Assembly: GCA_030066015.1 (NCBI GenBank)
Contig: JASJCL010000005.1
Coordinates: forward strand, 16,291-80,290
Reading direction: 5' to 3'
Origin: Desulfosarcinaceae bacterium
Lineage (GTDB): Bacteria > Desulfobacterota > Desulfobacteria > Desulfobacterales > Desulfosarcinaceae
Length of the DNA: 64,000 nt
The notes beneath the pieces were generated by a model that was not told where the DNA came from, ran no database searches, and was given only the letters and a program-made list of their open reading frames with translations. Positions 26,385 to 35,351 of the stretch are shown one piece after another (the first letter of the stretch is position 1; each line of letters begins with the position of its first letter). A program made the position numbers and the translations under genes.

Positions 26385-27119
26385 TCACCATAAAAACGCC
26401 ATGCCACCATACCGCGCGAGAAAAGCGATCACCAGGTTCGTAAAGCCGTGGACGCAGACGCAGGCCCAGAGACTGCCCGTGCGGTGGTAGAGCCAGGTGG
26501 TCAGGGTGAAGTACGCCACCGCCGATAGATACTCGCGGGGCTGGTGCCCGCCCGCAAACACGAGGGTGGCCAGGAGAACGCTGAAGGCGCTGATGGGCAG
26601 CCGGGTGGAGATTTCGGGGGTCTGGTCGAGGGTATCCAGAATGGCGTCAACGATGCCTTTACCGGGGCGCTGACGGCCCGCCTGGTGAAACCAGCCGAGG
26701 AGATAGGCGCGGGTGAAGAGCTCTTCAAAAAGGGCCACCAGAACAACCGAGTTGAAGACCCGCAGCCAGAAGTAAAGGGGACGAGCGGGCGTCGTGGACG
26801 ATAGGGAGGTCAGATCCAGTAGTCCCCCGGCGGAAAGGAGGTATAGGGGGCCGATCCATGCCAGCAGGGCGATCGGCAGGCAGGCGACGGCCGCCAGGAG
26901 AACCTGTCCATTGAAGGGCCCCAGACGATAGTGGCGCCGGAAGAGAAGCAGCGCGCCGCCGGTGAGGAGGCACTTGGCCACCTGGGCGACCGCCACCGGC
27001 AGCCAACTCTGGGGAATGGTGGCGATGGCCACGAAGATCAGATAGGGGCCCACAAAGGCCGGGGCCAACTCTTTGAAACTGCGGTCATGGGGCAGCGGAT
27101 TGCGCGTGATGGCAGTCAA
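26385..27119 (-). CDS. CPBP-family (CAAX/Abi) intramembrane metalloprotease
   Basis: A 244-residue membrane protein with about six to eight hydrophobic helices. The diagnostic motifs are present: EExxxR in LFEELFTRAYL (Glu132, Glu133, Arg137), a second zinc ligand in FAGGHQ (His192) and HxxxN in VHGFTNL (His224, Asn228). The family includes the Rce1 CAAX protease, bacteriocin-immunity proteins, and members linked to exosortase systems; no exosortase gene is in this window. The start is TTG at 27119, supported by AGGAG about 10 bases upstream. Substrate unknown. Confidence 0.85.
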   Translation of the reverse strand: MTAITRNPLPHDRSFKELAPAFVGPYLIFVAIATIPQSWLPVAVAQVAKCLLTGGALLLFRRHYRLGPFNGQVLLAAVACLPIALLAWIGPLYLLSAGGLLDLTSLSSTTPARPLYFWLRVFNSVVLVALFEELFTRAYLLGWFHQAGRQRPGKGIVDAILDTLDQTPEISTRLPISAFSVLLATLVFAGGHQPREYLSAVAYFTLTTWLYHRTGSLWACVCVHGFTNLVIAFLARYGGMAFLW

Positions 27120-27534
27120 ACCAGATCTCTCCTAAAATTGGGATTGAGGTGTCCCGATCAGTGAAGCAAGGAGTGCACCAAGATGTCATTTCCATCCAGC
27201 AGCGGGGCGAAACACCCTTTTGGCGCCATTTATCCGGCGCACCGGTAACAACGGGCGGCGCTGCAGTGATCGGCGCCCGGCACCCCACTGGGATGCGGGT
27301 CGTGTCTGGGTATTTTTTTTCATAAACCGGGTCAAATTATGGAGGGTTTTTACCCATGGTTTGGGAGCAAGGTCCCCGCCGGCGATCGGCAGAAGGCCGA
27401 CGCCGGGGGATCAAAAGCCTTGACCCACCAAACCATTTTATCCTATCAATATTTCAACATATCATCATTGAATAAACATTGTTCATAGTCTGTAGACCTC
27501 ATTAGCGCTTGCCTTTGTACTGCCACAAGAGCGG
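27120..27534. other. Intergenic region between divergent CPBP and livM genes
   Basis: A 415-base gap with no gene. It carries a strongly base-paired element at 27329-27436 (separate entry). An AT-rich stretch (27430-27490) just before livM is a likely promoter region, but no single consensus pair stands out. Confidence 0.5.
27329..27436 (+). promoter_or_regulatory. Structured intergenic element, possible RNA leader upstream of livM
   Basis: ATGGTTTGG (27356-27364) pairs perfectly with CCAAACCAT (27428-27436). Inside, CAAGG (27368-27372) pairs with CCTTG (27418-27422), and a GC-rich hairpin forms between 27374-27390 and 27396-27408. In addition GGGTCAA (27329-27335) is a perfect complement of TTGACCC (27420-27426), which overlaps the CCTTG arm. 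The two pairings compete or form a pseudoknot, as in riboswitch-like leaders. It starts about 200 bases before livM. I do not recognise a known riboswitch class; the strand is assumed from the downstream operon. Confidence 0.5.
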
Positions 27535-28590
27535 ATGGCCATGGATCTGAAGCAGCACTACTATGAAGATGTAAGCCTATTCTCTTCTGCTACCATTGTG
27601 TTCTGGTTCACCGCCCTGGCCCTCTTCCTGGCCCTCTTCCCGTTAGTGGTCAAAAACTACTATATCTATCTGGCCAACTACATCGCCATCAACATCATCA
27701 TCGTACTGGGCCTCAATCTGCTGGTGGGCTTCACCGGTCAGATCTCCCTGGGACACGCTGGCTTCGTCGCCATCGGGGCTTACGGCACCATCATTTTGAT
27801 GACCAAGGTCCATCTGCCGTTCCTGCCGGCACTCCTCGCGGCGGCCTTGATCGCGGCGCTCTTCGGTTTCCTACTGGGGTTGCCCGCCTTACGCCTGGAG
27901 GGCCCCTATCTCTCCATCGCCACCCTGGGTTTCGGGCTGACGATCACGCAAATTATCGGCCGTATGGATCTCTTCGGCGGTCGCGAAGGACTGCATGCAC
28001 CTGCCTTGACCATCGGTGCCTGGCACCTCGATACCGACGTGGACTTCTACTACCTCCTGATCCCCCTCACCGGCCTGCTCACCCTGGCGGCCCGCAATCT
28101 CACTCGAACGCAGGTGGGGCGGGCCTTCATTGCCATTCGGGATGCCGATATCGCCGCTGAAACCATGGGCGTCAACCTCCTATACTACAAGACCCTGGCC
28201 TTCTCGGTGAGCGCCTTCTATGCCGGTATCGGCGGCGGGATGTACGCCTTTGTCCTGCGGTTTGTGGAGCCGGAGATCTTCACCCTGATGATGAGTATCA
28301 TGTTTCTCGCCATGGTGGTGGTGGGCGGACTGGGCTCCATCATGGGGGCCATTGCCGGCGCCACCCTCCTCTCTTGGCTCGATCTGCAGCTGCGCAACAT
28401 CCTGGATATTCCCTACCTGGGAGATTGGCTGACAGCGCTGTCGCAGAGTTACTTCTCCATCACTGGGGTCTCCAATATTCAATTTATCGTGTTTGGCATG
28501 ATCATGATCCTCATCATGCTTTTTGAACCGCTGGGCATCTATGGCATCTGGCTGCGGACCAAAATCTATTGGCGCACCTGGCCGTTTTAG
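27535..28590 (+). CDS. livM: Branched-chain amino acid-type ABC transporter permease
   Basis: A 351-residue inner-membrane permease with about nine to ten hydrophobic helices. Family hallmarks are the NLLVGFTGQISLGHAGF segment (about 60-77) and the cytoplasmic coupling region RAFIAIRDADIAAETMGVN. It is one of two permeases of a LivFGHMK-type importer. It heads a plus-strand run of livM, livH, livK, livG, livF and an acyl-CoA ligase. An alternative ATG two codons downstream (27541) is equally possible. The structured element 100-200 bases upstream may regulate the operon. Confidence 0.92.
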   Translation: MAMDLKQHYYEDVSLFSSATIVFWFTALALFLALFPLVVKNYYIYLANYIAINIIIVLGLNLLVGFTGQISLGHAGFVAIGAYGTIILMTKVHLPFLPALLAAALIAALFGFLLGLPALRLEGPYLSIATLGFGLTITQIIGRMDLFGGREGLHAPALTIGAWHLDTDVDFYYLLIPLTGLLTLAARNLTRTQVGRAFIAIRDADIAAETMGVNLLYYKTLAFSVSAFYAGIGGGMYAFVLRFVEPEIFTLMMSIMFLAMVVVGGLGSIMGAIAGATLLSWLDLQLRNILDIPYLGDWLTALSQSYFSITGVSNIQFIVFGMIMILIMLFEPLGIYGIWLRTKIYWRTWPF

Positions 28591-28751
28591 GATGATGCCA
28601 TCGTCAAATCGTCGCCGCGTGAGATCGAAAGATCACAACGCCGCAAATAGAAAAGCCGTCTGGCGAATGTCGATTGTGCCGTGGGACCCATTCCCCGATC
28701 GCTCGCCCGGTTCCTGGATCGGCCATTTTAAGGGGGTATCAGCAGCAAGGG

Positions 28752-29627
28752 ATGCTTGATTTTCTCCAGATGATCCTCAGTGGTATCGCCGTGGGCAGCT
28801 CCTACGCCCTCATGGGGATGGCCATGGTGCTGATCTACAAAACCTCGGAAGTGCCCAACTTCGCCCAGGGAGAGATGGGACTGCTCTGCGCCTACTTCAC
28901 CTATATGCTGCTGGATGGCTTCGGGGTCGCCCTCGAGATCGCCATTCCCCTGACCCTGGCGGTGGCCTTCGCCCTGGGCGCCGTGTTGGAATTCGCCGTC
29001 TTGCGGCGGGCAAAGAACCCGAGCGTTTTGTCCATGATCGTTATCACCATCGGTATGGAGATGGTTCTCCTCGGTTTGGTCTCCTGGAAATTTGGCGCCG
29101 ATCAGAAGACCCTCCCCTTCCCCATCTCACCCTACGACAGTGTCGCCTTGGGTGATATTTACATCTCCAGTCTGGAGCTGCTCACCTTGGGAATCGCCCT
29201 CATGCTGATGATCGGGCTGTTCATCTTCCTGCGCACCACCCGGCTCGGCATGGCGATGAAAGCCACCCAGCAGAATTTCAACGCCGCCAAACTCATGGGG
29301 ATCCGGACCCATCGAATCATGATGCTGACCTGGGGGATCTCCGCAGTGGTCGGCTGCATCGCCGCCCTGCTCATCGCGCCCACCATCATGCACCCGTACA
29401 TGATGTGGGACCCCCTGTTGAAAGGGTTCGCCGCCGCCGTCATGGGCGGCATGACCTCTCTGCCCGGCGCCATCGCGGCGGCCTATCTTCTGGGGATCAT
29501 TGAAAACCTCTTCGGCGGCTACGTCTCCATCGAATTCAAGGCCGTGGTGGCCTTCGCCATCATCGTGCTGATCCTGTGTGTCAAACCGAGCGGGCTCTTC
29601 GCCCGCCACTATGTCAAAAAGGTCTAA
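28752..29627 (+). CDS. livH: Branched-chain amino acid-type ABC transporter permease
   Basis: A 291-residue permease with about eight hydrophobic helices and the LivH landmarks ILSGIAVGSSYALMGMAMVLIY at the start (as family consensus), PNFAQGEMGLL, and the coupling motif GMAMKATQQN. It pairs with LivM. The ATG at 28752 gives the usual family length; a longer in-frame start at 28674 adds non-family residues. The ribosome site (AAGGG, very close) is imperfect. The 161-base gap after livM shows no separate gene. Confidence 0.92.
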   Translation: MLDFLQMILSGIAVGSSYALMGMAMVLIYKTSEVPNFAQGEMGLLCAYFTYMLLDGFGVALEIAIPLTLAVAFALGAVLEFAVLRRAKNPSVLSMIVITIGMEMVLLGLVSWKFGADQKTLPFPISPYDSVALGDIYISSLELLTLGIALMLMIGLFIFLRTTRLGMAMKATQQNFNAAKLMGIRTHRIMMLTWGISAVVGCIAALLIAPTIMHPYMMWDPLLKGFAAAVMGGMTSLPGAIAAAYLLGIIENLFGGYVSIEFKAVVAFAIIVLILCVKPSGLFARHYVKKV

Positions 29628-29645
29628 CTCAAGAGAGGGGGCGCT

Positions 29646-30842
29646 ATGCGAGAGAAGTTCAGCGGGATTTGGCGTATCGTGGCAGTCGTTTGTCTCCTGA
29701 TCCCCGCAGCGGTCCTGGCGGAGGAGGGAGTCACCGATTCCGAGATCCATATCGGACAATGGGGACCCCAAACCGGCCCGGCAGCCGCCTGGGGATCGGT
29801 GGCCCGGGGCACCGATGCCTATTTCAAGATGATCAACGCGCAGGGGGGGATTCATGGCCGCAAGCTGATTCATCACATGTTTGACGACGGCTACAATCCG
29901 GCCAAGACCAAGGCGGGCGTCAAGGAGTTGCAGGAGGGCACCGGCATGTTCGCCTGGGTCTCCGGCGTGGGCACCTCGCCCGGAATGGCGGTCAAGGAGT
30001 ATCTCATGGAGCGGAAGATTCCCTGGGTGGGGCCCTCGGCCGGTTCGCTGCAGTGGATCACGCCCCCGCAGAAATATCTATTCGCCGTTTACCCGCTGTA
30101 CGCCATGGAAGCCAGAACCTTGGTTCGGCACGCGGTGAAGCAAATGGGCCTCCAACGGGTGGCGGTGGCCTACCAGAACGACGAGTATGGGAAAAACGGT
30201 CTGCGCGGGGCCCAGGAGGAGTTGCAGAAGCATGGGCTGGCGCTGGTCGCCGAGGTGCCGGTGGAGGTCAAGGATACCGACATGAAACCCCACGTCATGA
30301 AGCTGCGCAAGTCCAACGCCGACATGGTGCTACTGTGGACCAGTGTGAGCCACGCCGTGCGTATCGTGGGGGTCAGCAAGGCAATGAAGTTCGCCCCGCA
30401 GTTCATGAGCACCAGCACCTGCTCCGACTTTCCCCTGATGATGCACATCTCCAAAGGCTTGTGGGAGGGCGTCATCTGCGCCACCTTCGGCGAGTTGCCG
30501 GACAGCCAGAAAGCGCTGTTGCAGACGTACAGGAAAGACGCCTATGAGGCCTTTGCCGCCAAAGATGAGCGCTGGGGCCTGTTCTTTTATGCCGGCATTA
30601 TCTTCGCCGAGCCCTTGGTGGAGGCGATCAAGCGCTGTGGTCCGGAACTGACCCGCGAGAAACTGGTCCAGGAACTCGAAGGACTCCAGGATTTCCGGGG
30701 CATCGGTCCCACTGTCAGCTACAAACCCTTCGATATCAACGATCCCATGAGCCGTCAGGGAACCCAGGAGACCATGTTGGTACAGTGCCTGGCCGACGGT
30801 AAGGCCAAAAATCTGACGGGGTGGATCGTGATGTCGGAGTAG
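29646..30842 (+). CDS. livK: Liv-type ABC transporter substrate-binding protein
   Basis: A 398-residue exported binding protein. The signal peptide covers about 1-25 (ending AAVLAEE). The mature chain starts IHIGQWGPQTGPAAAWG and has NAQGGIHGRKLIHHMFDDGYNPAKT, characteristic of Peripla_BP_6. It is the periplasmic ligand receptor of this importer. Family members bind branched-chain amino acids, but also aromatic acids and amides. The co-transcribed acyl-CoA ligase makes a carboxylate ligand plausible here (inference). AGAGGGGG precedes the start. Confidence 0.9.
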   Translation: MREKFSGIWRIVAVVCLLIPAAVLAEEGVTDSEIHIGQWGPQTGPAAAWGSVARGTDAYFKMINAQGGIHGRKLIHHMFDDGYNPAKTKAGVKELQEGTGMFAWVSGVGTSPGMAVKEYLMERKIPWVGPSAGSLQWITPPQKYLFAVYPLYAMEARTLVRHAVKQMGLQRVAVAYQNDEYGKNGLRGAQEELQKHGLALVAEVPVEVKDTDMKPHVMKLRKSNADMVLLWTSVSHAVRIVGVSKAMKFAPQFMSTSTCSDFPLMMHISKGLWEGVICATFGELPDSQKALLQTYRKDAYEAFAAKDERWGLFFYAGIIFAEPLVEAIKRCGPELTREKLVQELEGLQDFRGIGPTVSYKPFDINDPMSRQGTQETMLVQCLADGKAKNLTGWIVMSE

Positions 30843-30880
30843 CCGCTCACCGCTGCACCGCAAGGTGTGATGGAGTGCCC

Positions 30881-31699
30881 GTGTCCTTTTTCGCAGTCGA
30901 TAGTCTGTCGATCCAGTTTGGTGGCCTTAAGGCCCTCGACGCCGTCTCGTTCGCGGTCGATCCGGGGGATATCTTCGCCCTGATCGGCCCCAACGGGGCC
31001 GGCAAGACCACCCTCTTCAACTGCATCGGTGGCATCTACCGGCCCGACAGCGGCACCATCCGCTTCGAAGGCAAGGACTTGGTGGGCAGGACGCCCGACC
31101 GGGTGGCCCGCCTGGGCGTCGCCCGAACCTTCCAGAACATCGAGCTGTTCCATCGCATGAATACCATGGAGAACATCATGATCGGCCGCCACCTCTTCAT
31201 GCGAACGGGCCTCTGGCACGGCATCACCATGTGGGGGCCGCGATCCTTTGCCGGCCGGGAGGAGACCCGTCATCGCCGCCGGGTGGAGGCGCTGATCGAC
31301 TTTCTGGAACTCCAGGCCGTACGGGACAAAATCGTCGGCGGCCTGCCGTACGGCACGCAAAAACGCATCGAACTGGCACGCGCCTTGGCGCTGGAGCCCA
31401 GGCTGTTGCTGCTGGATGAGCCCTGTGCGGGGATGAACACCGAAGAGAAGCAGGATATGATTTTCTGGATCAAGGATATCCAGGCGGAACTGGGGGTGAC
31501 CATACTGCTCATCGAACATGACATGGGCATGGTGATGGATATCTCCGACCGAATCCTGGCCCTCAACTTCGGGCAGAAGATCACCGAAGGGTCCCCCGAT
31601 CAGATTCAGCAGCACCCGGAGGTGATCCGTGCCTATCTAGGGGAACCCTGCCACGACACCGGCCATCAAACTGGCATCAGCGGGGAGGCGCCGCGGTGA
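30881..31699 (+). CDS. livG: Liv-type ABC transporter ATP-binding protein
   Basis: A 272-residue ATPase with Walker A GPNGAGKTT, the LivG-type signature LPYGTQKRIELARAL in place of LSGGQ, Walker B LLLLDEP, and a C-terminal LivG extension (QQHPEVIRAYLGE). The start chosen is GTG at 30881 with GGAG 5 bases upstream; an ATG-like start at 30821 would overlap the livK end by 22 bases. Its stop overlaps the livF start by 4 bases. Confidence 0.92.
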   Translation: MSFFAVDSLSIQFGGLKALDAVSFAVDPGDIFALIGPNGAGKTTLFNCIGGIYRPDSGTIRFEGKDLVGRTPDRVARLGVARTFQNIELFHRMNTMENIMIGRHLFMRTGLWHGITMWGPRSFAGREETRHRRRVEALIDFLELQAVRDKIVGGLPYGTQKRIELARALALEPRLLLLDEPCAGMNTEEKQDMIFWIKDIQAELGVTILLIEHDMGMVMDISDRILALNFGQKITEGSPDQIQQHPEVIRAYLGEPCHDTGHQTGISGEAPR

Positions 31700-32472
31700 G
31701 CGCACTGTTGGAGATCCGCAACGTCGAGACGTACTACGATCTCATCTACGCCCTGAGAGGGGTCTCGCTCACCATAGAAACGGGACGCATTACCACGATT
31801 CTGGGCAACAACGGGGCCGGCAAATCCACCATCCTCAAGACCGTCATGGGGCTCATCGATGATCAACCCGACAAGGGCGAGATCCACTTCGCCGGCCAGC
31901 GCATCGACGGCCGGGACACCGAATGGATCATGCGCCGGGGAATCAGTTTCGTGCCCGAGGGCCGTGAGGTGTTCGAAGAACTCAGTGTCCGCGAAAACCT
32001 TCTCCTAGGTGCGTATACCCGCAGGGATCGCCGGGCGATCCAGGCCGACATGGAGTGGATTTTCGGCCTCTTCCCCGTCCTCAAAGAGCGCACCCACCAG
32101 TGGGCCGGCACCCTCAGCGGCGGAGAGCAGCAGATGCTGGCGATCGGTCGCGCCCTCATGAGTCGGCCCAAAATGCTGCTTCTGGACGAACCGTCCCTGG
32201 GGCTTTCGCCGCTGCTGGTCAAGGAGATTTTCGCCATCATCGAGACGATCAACGCCAAGGGGGTCACGATTCTGCTGGTGGAGCAAAACGCCCGCATGGC
32301 CTTGTCGGTGGCCCACGAGGGCTTGATCTTGGAGAACGGTCGCTTTGTCCTTCAGGGCAGCAGTGCAACGCTGCAGGCTGACAAGAATGTGCAGGAGTTC
32401 TATCTGGGGATGCACTCCGAGGCGGCCGTAAAGGGCTACCAACGTTGGAAACGAAAGCGGGCGTGGCGTTAA
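31696..32472 (+). CDS. livF: Liv-type ABC transporter ATP-binding protein
   Basis: A 258-residue ATPase with Walker A GNNGAGKST, signature LSGGEQQMLAIGRAL, Walker B MLLLDEPSLGLSP and switch histidine region LLVEQNA. Its GTG start overlaps livG (GTGA), indicating coupled translation. It forms the heterodimeric motor with LivG at the inner membrane. The C-terminal tail is about 20 residues longer than usual and strongly basic (RWKRKRAWR). Confidence 0.92.
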   Translation: MSALLEIRNVETYYDLIYALRGVSLTIETGRITTILGNNGAGKSTILKTVMGLIDDQPDKGEIHFAGQRIDGRDTEWIMRRGISFVPEGREVFEELSVRENLLLGAYTRRDRRAIQADMEWIFGLFPVLKERTHQWAGTLSGGEQQMLAIGRALMSRPKMLLLDEPSLGLSPLLVKEIFAIIETINAKGVTILLVEQNARMALSVAHEGLILENGRFVLQGSSATLQADKNVQEFYLGMHSEAAVKGYQRWKRKRAWR

Positions 32473-34278
32473 ATGAAAGGCCCACCGACCACCACCGGAC
32501 GCCTGCTGGCGGAGACGGCCCGCGCCCACCCCGCGCGGGTGGCCATGCGCCACAAGAACCACGGCCTCTGGCAGGAGATTAGTTGGGCCGCCTACCATGA
32601 AGCGGTGCGCTGCCTCGGTGCCGCCCTTATCGATCGTGGAATTCAACCCGGCGACCGGGTGGCCATCATCGGCGACAATAGCCCCGAATGGGTCTTCATC
32701 GATATGGCGGTCCAGAGCGTGGGCGCCGTGAGCGTGGGCATCTATGCCACCAACGCCTGGGAGCAGGTCCAATACATCGTCCTGCATTGCGGGGCACGCC
32801 TGCTCTTCGTGGAGAACGAGGAGCAACTGGACAAGTGGCTGCACTTCCGCGACGCGGCAGCGTGTCTGGAAGGCGTTGTCGTTTGGGATACCAAAGGCCT
32901 GCGCCAGTTCAAAGATCCCATGGTTTCGACCCTGGATGAATGGCGGGTAGCCGGACGAAGGTGCGACAAAAAGGCGCCGGACGGGTTTGAACAAAGACTG
33001 GCGACAGGCGATCCCGCGGAGGTTGCCGTACTGATCTACACGTCGGGAACCACCGGGCCGCCCAAAGGCGCCATGCTGACCCATACCAACGTGACCTGGA
33101 TGGCCGAGGCCGTGGCCCGGGCCAACCCCATTTACCGGGACGACGCCGTGCTCTCCTTCCTGCCCCTTTGCCACATCTTCGAGCGGCTCTTCTCGGTTTT
33201 TATCCACATCGCCCATGCCTACACCGTCCATTTTGTGGAGAAGGCCGACACCGTTACGGACAACATGCGGGAAGTTTCGCCCACCATCGGCTATGCGGTT
33301 CCGCGAATTTGGGAGAAATACTACTCGGCGGTCAAAATTCGCATGGCCGATGCCACCTGGTTCAAACGCACGGTGTTCAATGTGGCGATCGGTGTCGGCG
33401 CCAGCTGGGCCACCCGCCGCATGGCACTCGAACCGGTGCCAGTCTGGCTGAGAGCGGGCTACCTGCTGGCCTACGGCGCCGTCTTCCGCAAACTCAAAGA
33501 GCGATTGGGCTTCGAGCGCATGCGGGTTGCCTATTCGGGCGCGGCGCCGATTTCGGGCGAAGTATTGCACTTCTTTCAAAGCATTGGCATCAATCTCATC
33601 GAGGGCTACGGGCAGACCGAAGGCACCGGCGTCACGACGCTGTCGCGCAGCGATAGGGTCAAATTCGGGTCGGTGGGCAAGGCCCTGGAGGGCACCCGCC
33701 TCCGCATTGCCGCTGACGGTGAGATTCTGGTCGCATCGCCGGGCGTGTTCAAGGGGTATTTTGACAATCCCGCCGCCACCGCGGACGCATTGCGGGAGGG
33801 CTGGCTGCACACCGGGGACGTGGGCCGCCTAGATGAGGACGGCTTTCTGACCATCACGGATCGCAAGAAGGACATCATCATCACCGCCGGCGGCAAGAAC
33901 ATCACCCCCCAGTATATCGAGAACAAGCTCAAGGCCAGCATCTATATCAACGATGCGGTGGTGATCGGCGACCGGCGCAAATTTCTTTCGGCCCTCATCG
34001 CCATCGATGAAGACAACGTGGTGAAGTACGCCCAGGACCATAAGCTGCAGTTCGCTACCTACCGCGACCTCACTGTCCACGAGGGTGTCCGGGACCTCAT
34101 CAGTGCGGAAGTCGCGGCCGTCAACACGGCCCTGGCGCGGGTCGAACAGATCCGCAAGTTTCGATTGATCCCGAAGAAGCTGTATGAGGAGGATGGCGAG
34201 GTGACCCCCACCATGAAGGTCAAGCGGAAGTATATTCACCAGGCGTTTGAGGACCTCATTGAGGAGATGTATGCCTAA
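32473..34278 (+). CDS. Long-chain acyl-CoA synthetase (AMP-binding)
   Basis: A 601-residue ANL-superfamily ligase. Visible motifs are the P-loop YTSGTTGPPKG (189-199), EGYGQTEGTGV, TGDVGRLDEDG, the hinge TDRKKDIIITAGGKNI and a late motif ending in a conserved lysine (TMKVKRKYI). The GGKNI/KNITPQYIENKLK form is that of FadD-type long-chain acyl-CoA synthetases. It forms CoA thioesters from carboxylates with ATP. Its ATG follows the livF stop directly, so it belongs to the transporter operon. This suggests that the imported compound or its product is activated to a CoA ester (inference); chain length cannot be judged. Confidence 0.9.
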   Translation: MKGPPTTTGRLLAETARAHPARVAMRHKNHGLWQEISWAAYHEAVRCLGAALIDRGIQPGDRVAIIGDNSPEWVFIDMAVQSVGAVSVGIYATNAWEQVQYIVLHCGARLLFVENEEQLDKWLHFRDAAACLEGVVVWDTKGLRQFKDPMVSTLDEWRVAGRRCDKKAPDGFEQRLATGDPAEVAVLIYTSGTTGPPKGAMLTHTNVTWMAEAVARANPIYRDDAVLSFLPLCHIFERLFSVFIHIAHAYTVHFVEKADTVTDNMREVSPTIGYAVPRIWEKYYSAVKIRMADATWFKRTVFNVAIGVGASWATRRMALEPVPVWLRAGYLLAYGAVFRKLKERLGFERMRVAYSGAAPISGEVLHFFQSIGINLIEGYGQTEGTGVTTLSRSDRVKFGSVGKALEGTRLRIAADGEILVASPGVFKGYFDNPAATADALREGWLHTGDVGRLDEDGFLTITDRKKDIIITAGGKNITPQYIENKLKASIYINDAVVIGDRRKFLSALIAIDEDNVVKYAQDHKLQFATYRDLTVHEGVRDLISAEVAAVNTALARVEQIRKFRLIPKKLYEEDGEVTPTMKVKRKYIHQAFEDLIEEMYA

Positions 34279-34354
34279 TACGATAGTGGGTGGAAGGGTA
34301 AAACCGCAAGAAGCGTTTCACAAGCCGTTGAAAGCGCCCACTTGCCGCAACTGA

Positions 34355-34386
34355 AAAAGGCGGCCCCCATCAGGGAGTCGCCTTTT
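34355..34386. terminator. Bidirectional intrinsic terminator
   Basis: AAAAGGCG (34355-34362) pairs with CGCCTTTT (34379-34386), with an inner CCC/GGG extension. Read on the minus strand it ends in CGCC plus five T, and closes the tRNA-Gly/tRNA-Cys transcript. On the plus strand it has four T, and closes the liv-ligase operon. Confidence 0.8.
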
Positions 34387-34400
34387 GTATCGGGCATGTG

Positions 34401-34475
34401 TGGAGGCGGCATCCGGATTCGAACCGGAGAATGGAGGATTTGCAGTCCTCTGCCTTACCACTTGGCTATGCCGCC
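34401..34475 (-). tRNA. tRNA-Cys (GCA)
   Basis: The minus strand folds as a full cloverleaf: acceptor GGCGGCA/TGCCGCC, anticodon loop CTGCAAA with anticodon GCA, a T-loop GGTTCGAATCC, a discriminator U typical of tRNA-Cys, and an encoded CCA end at 34401-34403. Confidence 0.95.
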
Positions 34476-34503
34476 ACGTTGTTAATTCGCCACGTTGTTA
34501 ATT
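34472..34503. repeat. 16-bp tandem duplication next to the tRNA-Cys gene
   Basis: CGCCACGTTGTTAATT occurs twice in a row (34472-34487 and 34488-34503), beginning in the 5' end of the tRNA-Cys gene. It looks like a small local duplication. Confidence 0.85.
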
Positions 34504-34534
34504 CGCCGCTGTGCTCCGTCGCCACAAAAAAAAA

Positions 34535-34609
34535 TGGAGCGGGAAACGGGATTTGAACCCGCGACTTCGACCTTGGCAAGGTCGCACTCTACCACTGAGT
34601 TATTCCCGC
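34535..34609 (-). tRNA. tRNA-Gly (GCC)
   Basis: The minus strand gives the acceptor GCGGGAA/TTCCCGC, D-arm CTCAGTGGTAGAG, anticodon loop TTGCCAA with anticodon GCC, T-loop GGTTCAAATCC, discriminator U and encoded CCA. It is the first gene of a tRNA-Gly/tRNA-Cys transcript. Confidence 0.95.
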
Positions 34610-34624
34610 TCAGTGGGTCTGCTT

Positions 34625-34651
34625 TTTATAGAGTTACGACCGCCTTGTCAA
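34625..34651 (-). promoter_or_regulatory. Promoter of the tRNA-Gly/tRNA-Cys transcript
   Basis: On the minus strand a perfect -35 TTGACA (34651-34646) is followed after 15 bases by TATAAA (34630-34625). It lies 16 bases before the tRNA-Gly gene. The spacing is slightly short, as in some stable-RNA promoters. Confidence 0.65.
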
Positions 34652-34761
34652 GGGAAAAAAGCGGTCCCAGAGGGGTGCCGGCGGCGCTTCGAAAGCCCAT
34701 TGCGCGGCAGCCCACTACCGAAAATATCCACTTGTAATTTAAACGAATTAGACCATAAGGC

Positions 34762-35346
34762 CTAATCCTTGAGCAGGGTCCGAAAGCGGTAAAAATAGTC
34801 TCCGCCGGACCACAGGGTGAACACCAGCGCACCCCAGAGGAAAAACATGCCGATAACGTGAAAATCGATGCCGAGATAGCGGTAATGAATGAGGAGGGGA
34901 ATGATGGCCGCGATCTGAAATCCGGTCTTGTACTTGCCCAGCCATGAGGCGGACACGTCGGCACGGTTCTGAGCGATGATACTGCGCAAACCGGTAACGG
35001 CCAATTCGCGCCCGATGATGATGACCACCACCCAGGCCGGTATCCAACCCAGACTGGACATCATGATCAGCGCACTGGAGACGAGCAGCTTGTCGGCCAG
35101 GGGATCCATCACCTTGCCCAGATTGGAGACCAGCCCCAGCTCCCGTGCGAAGAAGCCATCCAAATAATCGGTGATGGCGGCAAGGCTGAAGACCAGGGCC
35201 GCTGCGAAAGCCGTCAGCCGATTTGGCATGAGCAACAACAGCACGATCACCGGAGAGGCCACGATGCGGAAGAGGGTCAGGTTGTTGGGATCGCTGACCA
35301 GCCGCGCCAGGCGTTCTTTGCTAAAGTAAGACATCGACATCGGCAT
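34762..35346 (-). CDS. pgsA: CDP-diacylglycerol--glycerol-3-phosphate 3-phosphatidyltransferase
   Basis: A protein of about 194 residues with four to six membrane helices and the complete CDP-alcohol phosphotransferase motif DG-x2-AR-x8-G-x3-D-x3-D (within TDYLDGFFARE ... GKVMDPLADK). It makes phosphatidylglycerol phosphate in the inner membrane. The start is uncertain: ATGs at 35346, 35340 and 35334 all fit, just after the stop of the aldolase gene (35352), so translation is probably coupled. Confidence 0.9.
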   Translation of the reverse strand: MPMSMSYFSKERLARLVSDPNNLTLFRIVASPVIVLLLLMPNRLTAFAAALVFSLAAITDYLDGFFARELGLVSNLGKVMDPLADKLLVSSALIMMSSLGWIPAWVVVIIIGRELAVTGLRSIIAQNRADVSASWLGKYKTGFQIAAIIPLLIHYRYLGIDFHVIGMFFLWGALVFTLWSGGDYFYRFRTLLKD

Positions 35347-35351
35347 TGACG

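Noticed and set aside
32005..33810. A 601-codon minus-strand frame opposite livF and the acyl-CoA ligase
   Set aside because: Shadow of real genes with complete motifs; no recognisable domain.
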